Source: an uncultured Kordia sp. (GTDB lineage: Bacteria; Bacteroidota; Bacteroidia; Flavobacteriales; Flavobacteriaceae). Taken from it: a stretch of 64,000 nt of DNA. Shown piece by piece: positions 62,207 through 64,000 of the stretch. The notes beneath the pieces are model-generated. The model worked only from the letters and a program-made list of their open reading frames with translations, did no database searches and was not told the DNA's origin. The position numbers and the translations under genes are program-made. Within the stretch, counting starts at the first letter, position 1. Every line of letters starts with the position of its first letter. The stretch covers positions 140,943-204,942 of the forward strand of contig NZ_CANMEZ010000008.1 of NCBI RefSeq assembly GCF_947496985.1. The letters run 5' to 3'.

Positions 62207-62449
62207 GGTTTGTAATTTAGTATCTTTGCCAACTGATGAGTATTGAAAATTGCTATGAAATACCTCGCTATAAATGCTTTTATGATTTCCCTTTTTCTAA
62301 AATCAAAAAGCTTTTTTTATAAGAACTGTTATTTCAAACACACATTACTCACAAAAGATTAATCCTCAATATCATAAAATAATAACACTGAAAACGAGTT
62401 ATTACTTAGGCATTGAGCATTTTACATGCACAGAAAACAACGATTACAA
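62207..62449. other. Leader region before the secreted protein gene
   Basis: Contains a TATCTTTG element at 62221-62228 and a 28-codon reading frame at 62236-62322 that would be nearly leaderless. The rest shows nothing recognisable. Confidence 0.5.
62221..62228 (+). promoter_or_regulatory. Promoter -7 element (TATCTTTG)
   Basis: TATCTTTG fits TAnnTTTG; it is 221 bases before the secreted protein start and 7 bases before a 28-codon open reading frame. Confidence 0.4.
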
Positions 62450-64000
62450 ATGAGAAAATTTTTACTATTCGTTTTTATAGTAGTACCCACATTAATTTTT
62501 GCACAAGGAGAAGCGGCTAATTGGTATTTTGGTCAAAATGCAGGATTACAATTCGATCCTAATACCGGCACTGTTTCAGCAGTTACCAATGGTAGTTTAG
62601 ACACTTTAGAAGGTTGTGCTTCTATTTCAGATTCAGACGGAGAATTATTATTTTATACTGATGGAATTACTGTTTGGAATAGAAATCACACTATCATGAC
62701 AAATGGTACTGGTTTGAATGGTGATAGCTCTAGTACTTCTTCGGCGATTATTGTGCCAAAACCACAAGATGCAAATATCTATTACATTTTTACAGTAGAT
62801 GAACCACATCATAATGATGGTGGAGTTAATAATGGACTAAATTACTCTGTTGTAGACATGACAGATGGAATTGGTTTTGTTGATGGTGCGCAAAAAAATG
62901 TTCCATTAATAACATATGATACTACAGATGCTCAAGAAACACGCTTTAAGTGTTCTGAAAAAATATCTGCCGTAAAAAGTGCAGATTGTGATTCTTTTTG
63001 GGTTATCACTCACTTTATCAATAATTTTTATTCTTTTAGAGTTGACGCTGTAGGAGTCAATACAACTCCGGTTGTAAGTAATACTCCGACAACTATTCCA
63101 ATTTCTGGATACAGAAGAAACGCTTTAGGATACTTAAAAGCATCTCCCCTTGGTGATAAATTAGCAGCAGCTCATTTAGGACTTACCAATACAGAAGGTG
63201 GAAATGGTCCTGGAAAAGTAATGCTATATGATTTTGATAACAGTACTGGAATTGTAAGTAATGAAATTGAATTATATGATGGAGATTCTCCTTATGGAGT
63301 AGAATTCTCCCCTGAAGCTACAAAACTATATGCTACTGTCGGACTTGGAGACTCTGGAACAGGTAACAGTTTATTACTTCAGTACGATTTACTCGCTGCT
63401 GATATTCCAGCTTCTCAATTTACTGTAGATAATTCTTCTACTTATTCTGCTGGTGCGATTCAAGTTGGAATTGATGGAAGAATATACAGAGCTTTGCTAG
63501 ATTTTAATAATGTTGCGACATCTGGTCAGTTTTTAGGAATTATAGAAAACCCTGAAGCTGCTGGACCTACTGTCATATACAATGAAAATGGAATCTTAGT
63601 AGATATCACAAATACCAATACTAACCTTTCAAGAATTGGCCTTCCTCCGTTTATCCAATCATTATTTGCAACGCCAATTGACATTATTCGTAACGGAGTT
63701 TCTACTACAGATTTAGTATTATGCACAACACAAAACTATACCCTTACAGCAGACAATATCCCTGGCGCAACATATACATGGACGTTTGAAGGAAACCCTT
63801 TAGCTGAAACTACGTTCCAGTTAAACCTTACAAATGTTACACTAGCTGATGCTGGTTTATATGAAGTTACTATTGATCAAAATAATGGAGAATGCCCACT
63901 AGAAGGACAAGCAACTCTGACTATATTCACAACTCCTACAGCTAACGTCATTGATGATCAACTCATTTGTGATGATGACAATGATGGTTTTTCGGTGTTG
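62450..64000 (+). CDS. Large secreted surface protein, N-terminal part
   Basis: The first 517 codons of a protein running off the right edge. Signal peptide MRKFLLFVFIVVPTLIFAQ, then a beta-propeller-like domain with NWYFGQNAGLQFD, SISDSDGELLFYTDGITVW and IIVPKPQDANIYYIFTVD, which is common at the start of flavobacterial gliding/surface proteins. An Ig/PKD-like stretch (PGATYTWTFEGNP) follows, and the last residues begin a CDDDNDGFSVL module like that of the left-edge protein. Type IX secretion is likely but the sorting domain is outside the window. An in-frame ATG at 62426 is less likely because the signal peptide begins here. Confidence 0.82.
   Translation, partial: MRKFLLFVFIVVPTLIFAQGEAANWYFGQNAGLQFDPNTGTVSAVTNGSLDTLEGCASISDSDGELLFYTDGITVWNRNHTIMTNGTGLNGDSSSTSSAIIVPKPQDANIYYIFTVDEPHHNDGGVNNGLNYSVVDMTDGIGFVDGAQKNVPLITYDTTDAQETRFKCSEKISAVKSADCDSFWVITHFINNFYSFRVDAVGVNTTPVVSNTPTTIPISGYRRNALGYLKASPLGDKLAAAHLGLTNTEGGNGPGKVMLYDFDNSTGIVSNEIELYDGDSPYGVEFSPEATKLYATVGLGDSGTGNSLLLQYDLLAADIPASQFTVDNSSTYSAGAIQVGIDGRIYRALLDFNNVATSGQFLGIIENPEAAGPTVIYNENGILVDITNTNTNLSRIGLPPFIQSLFATPIDIIRNGVSTTDLVLCTTQNYTLTADNIPGATYTWTFEGNPLAETTFQLNLTNVTLADAGLYEVTIDQNNGECPLEGQATLTIFTTPTANVIDDQLICDDDNDGFSVL

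Overview
The window is an AT-rich chromosomal segment from a marine-type Flavobacteriaceae bacterium (Bacteroidetes). The evidence is the TAnnTTTG -7 promoter elements placed close to start codons, near absence of Shine-Dalgarno sites, family-typical proteins (DUF5606, DUF5683, DUF6122, OstA-like, long LepB, IS1096-passenger-like protein), and secreted proteins at both ends with the repeated CDDxNDGxxxFDL module of flavobacterial surface proteins. The many small GG-leader peptides suggest Kordia or a close relative, but the genus is an inference. No rRNA, tRNA, CRISPR array, prophage or transposase gene was found.

Layout. 1-4627: start of a secreted protein, a TrmH-family rRNA/tRNA methyltransferase, a small GG-leader peptide, a bifunctional (p)ppGpp synthetase/hydrolase and a LysE exporter. 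4757-5980: four tandem GG-leader precursor peptides on the minus strand. 6257-13076: fur-purA, then a tight five-gene run (small membrane protein, mutL, two rhomboid proteases, an EEP-family phosphatase/nuclease). 13151-20182: mostly minus strand, with DUF6122, WbqC, lepB, dapB, DUF5683, parB and parA. 20445-34330: M16 protease, OstA-like protein, an inserted STM3941-like gene plus a peptide, class III aminotransferase, TPR protein, two DUF368 lipid-carrier flippases, aroE and a DUF349 protein. 34505-40828: mazG, DinB-like protein, DUF5606-def-ruvX, an acyltransferase and dapD, the last with a structured RNA leader. 41052-54406: lipopolysaccharide/cell-surface glycan region (InaA-type kinase, several glycosyltransferases, two methyltransferases), interrupted by an acetolactate-decarboxylase-like lipoprotein, a polysaccharide deacetylase, a choloylglycine-hydrolase-type enzyme and another peptide. 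54409-57565: tsaC, cca and ctaA. 57593-62145: a PRiA4-ORF3-like protein, a tandem pair of GG-leader peptides, a nucleoid-associated protein and an ABC exporter pair. 62450 to the end: start of a second large secreted protein.

The most striking system is a set of ten short precursor peptides spread over six loci. Nine share a leader (MKK..., LxLxK, ISNL-like box, GG) followed by Cys-, Thr- and Ser-rich cores, as in Bacteroidetes class I lanthipeptide precursors. The tenth has a different, class II-like GG leader. No dehydratase, cyclase or peptidase-transporter lies in the window, so any maturation would have to act in trans. Two precursors are tandem duplicates including their promoter. Three at separate loci end in nearly the same TTCG-loop terminator, which suggests they spread as small gene cassettes.

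Other notable signals: a structured RNA directly in front of dapD; a six-copy heptanucleotide repeat abutting the wbqC start; a likely N-terminal frameshift in the STM3941-like gene; a possible duplicated tail of the OstA gene bracketing that insert; and dispersed palindromic repeats. All product calls rest on reading motifs by eye, with no database search.
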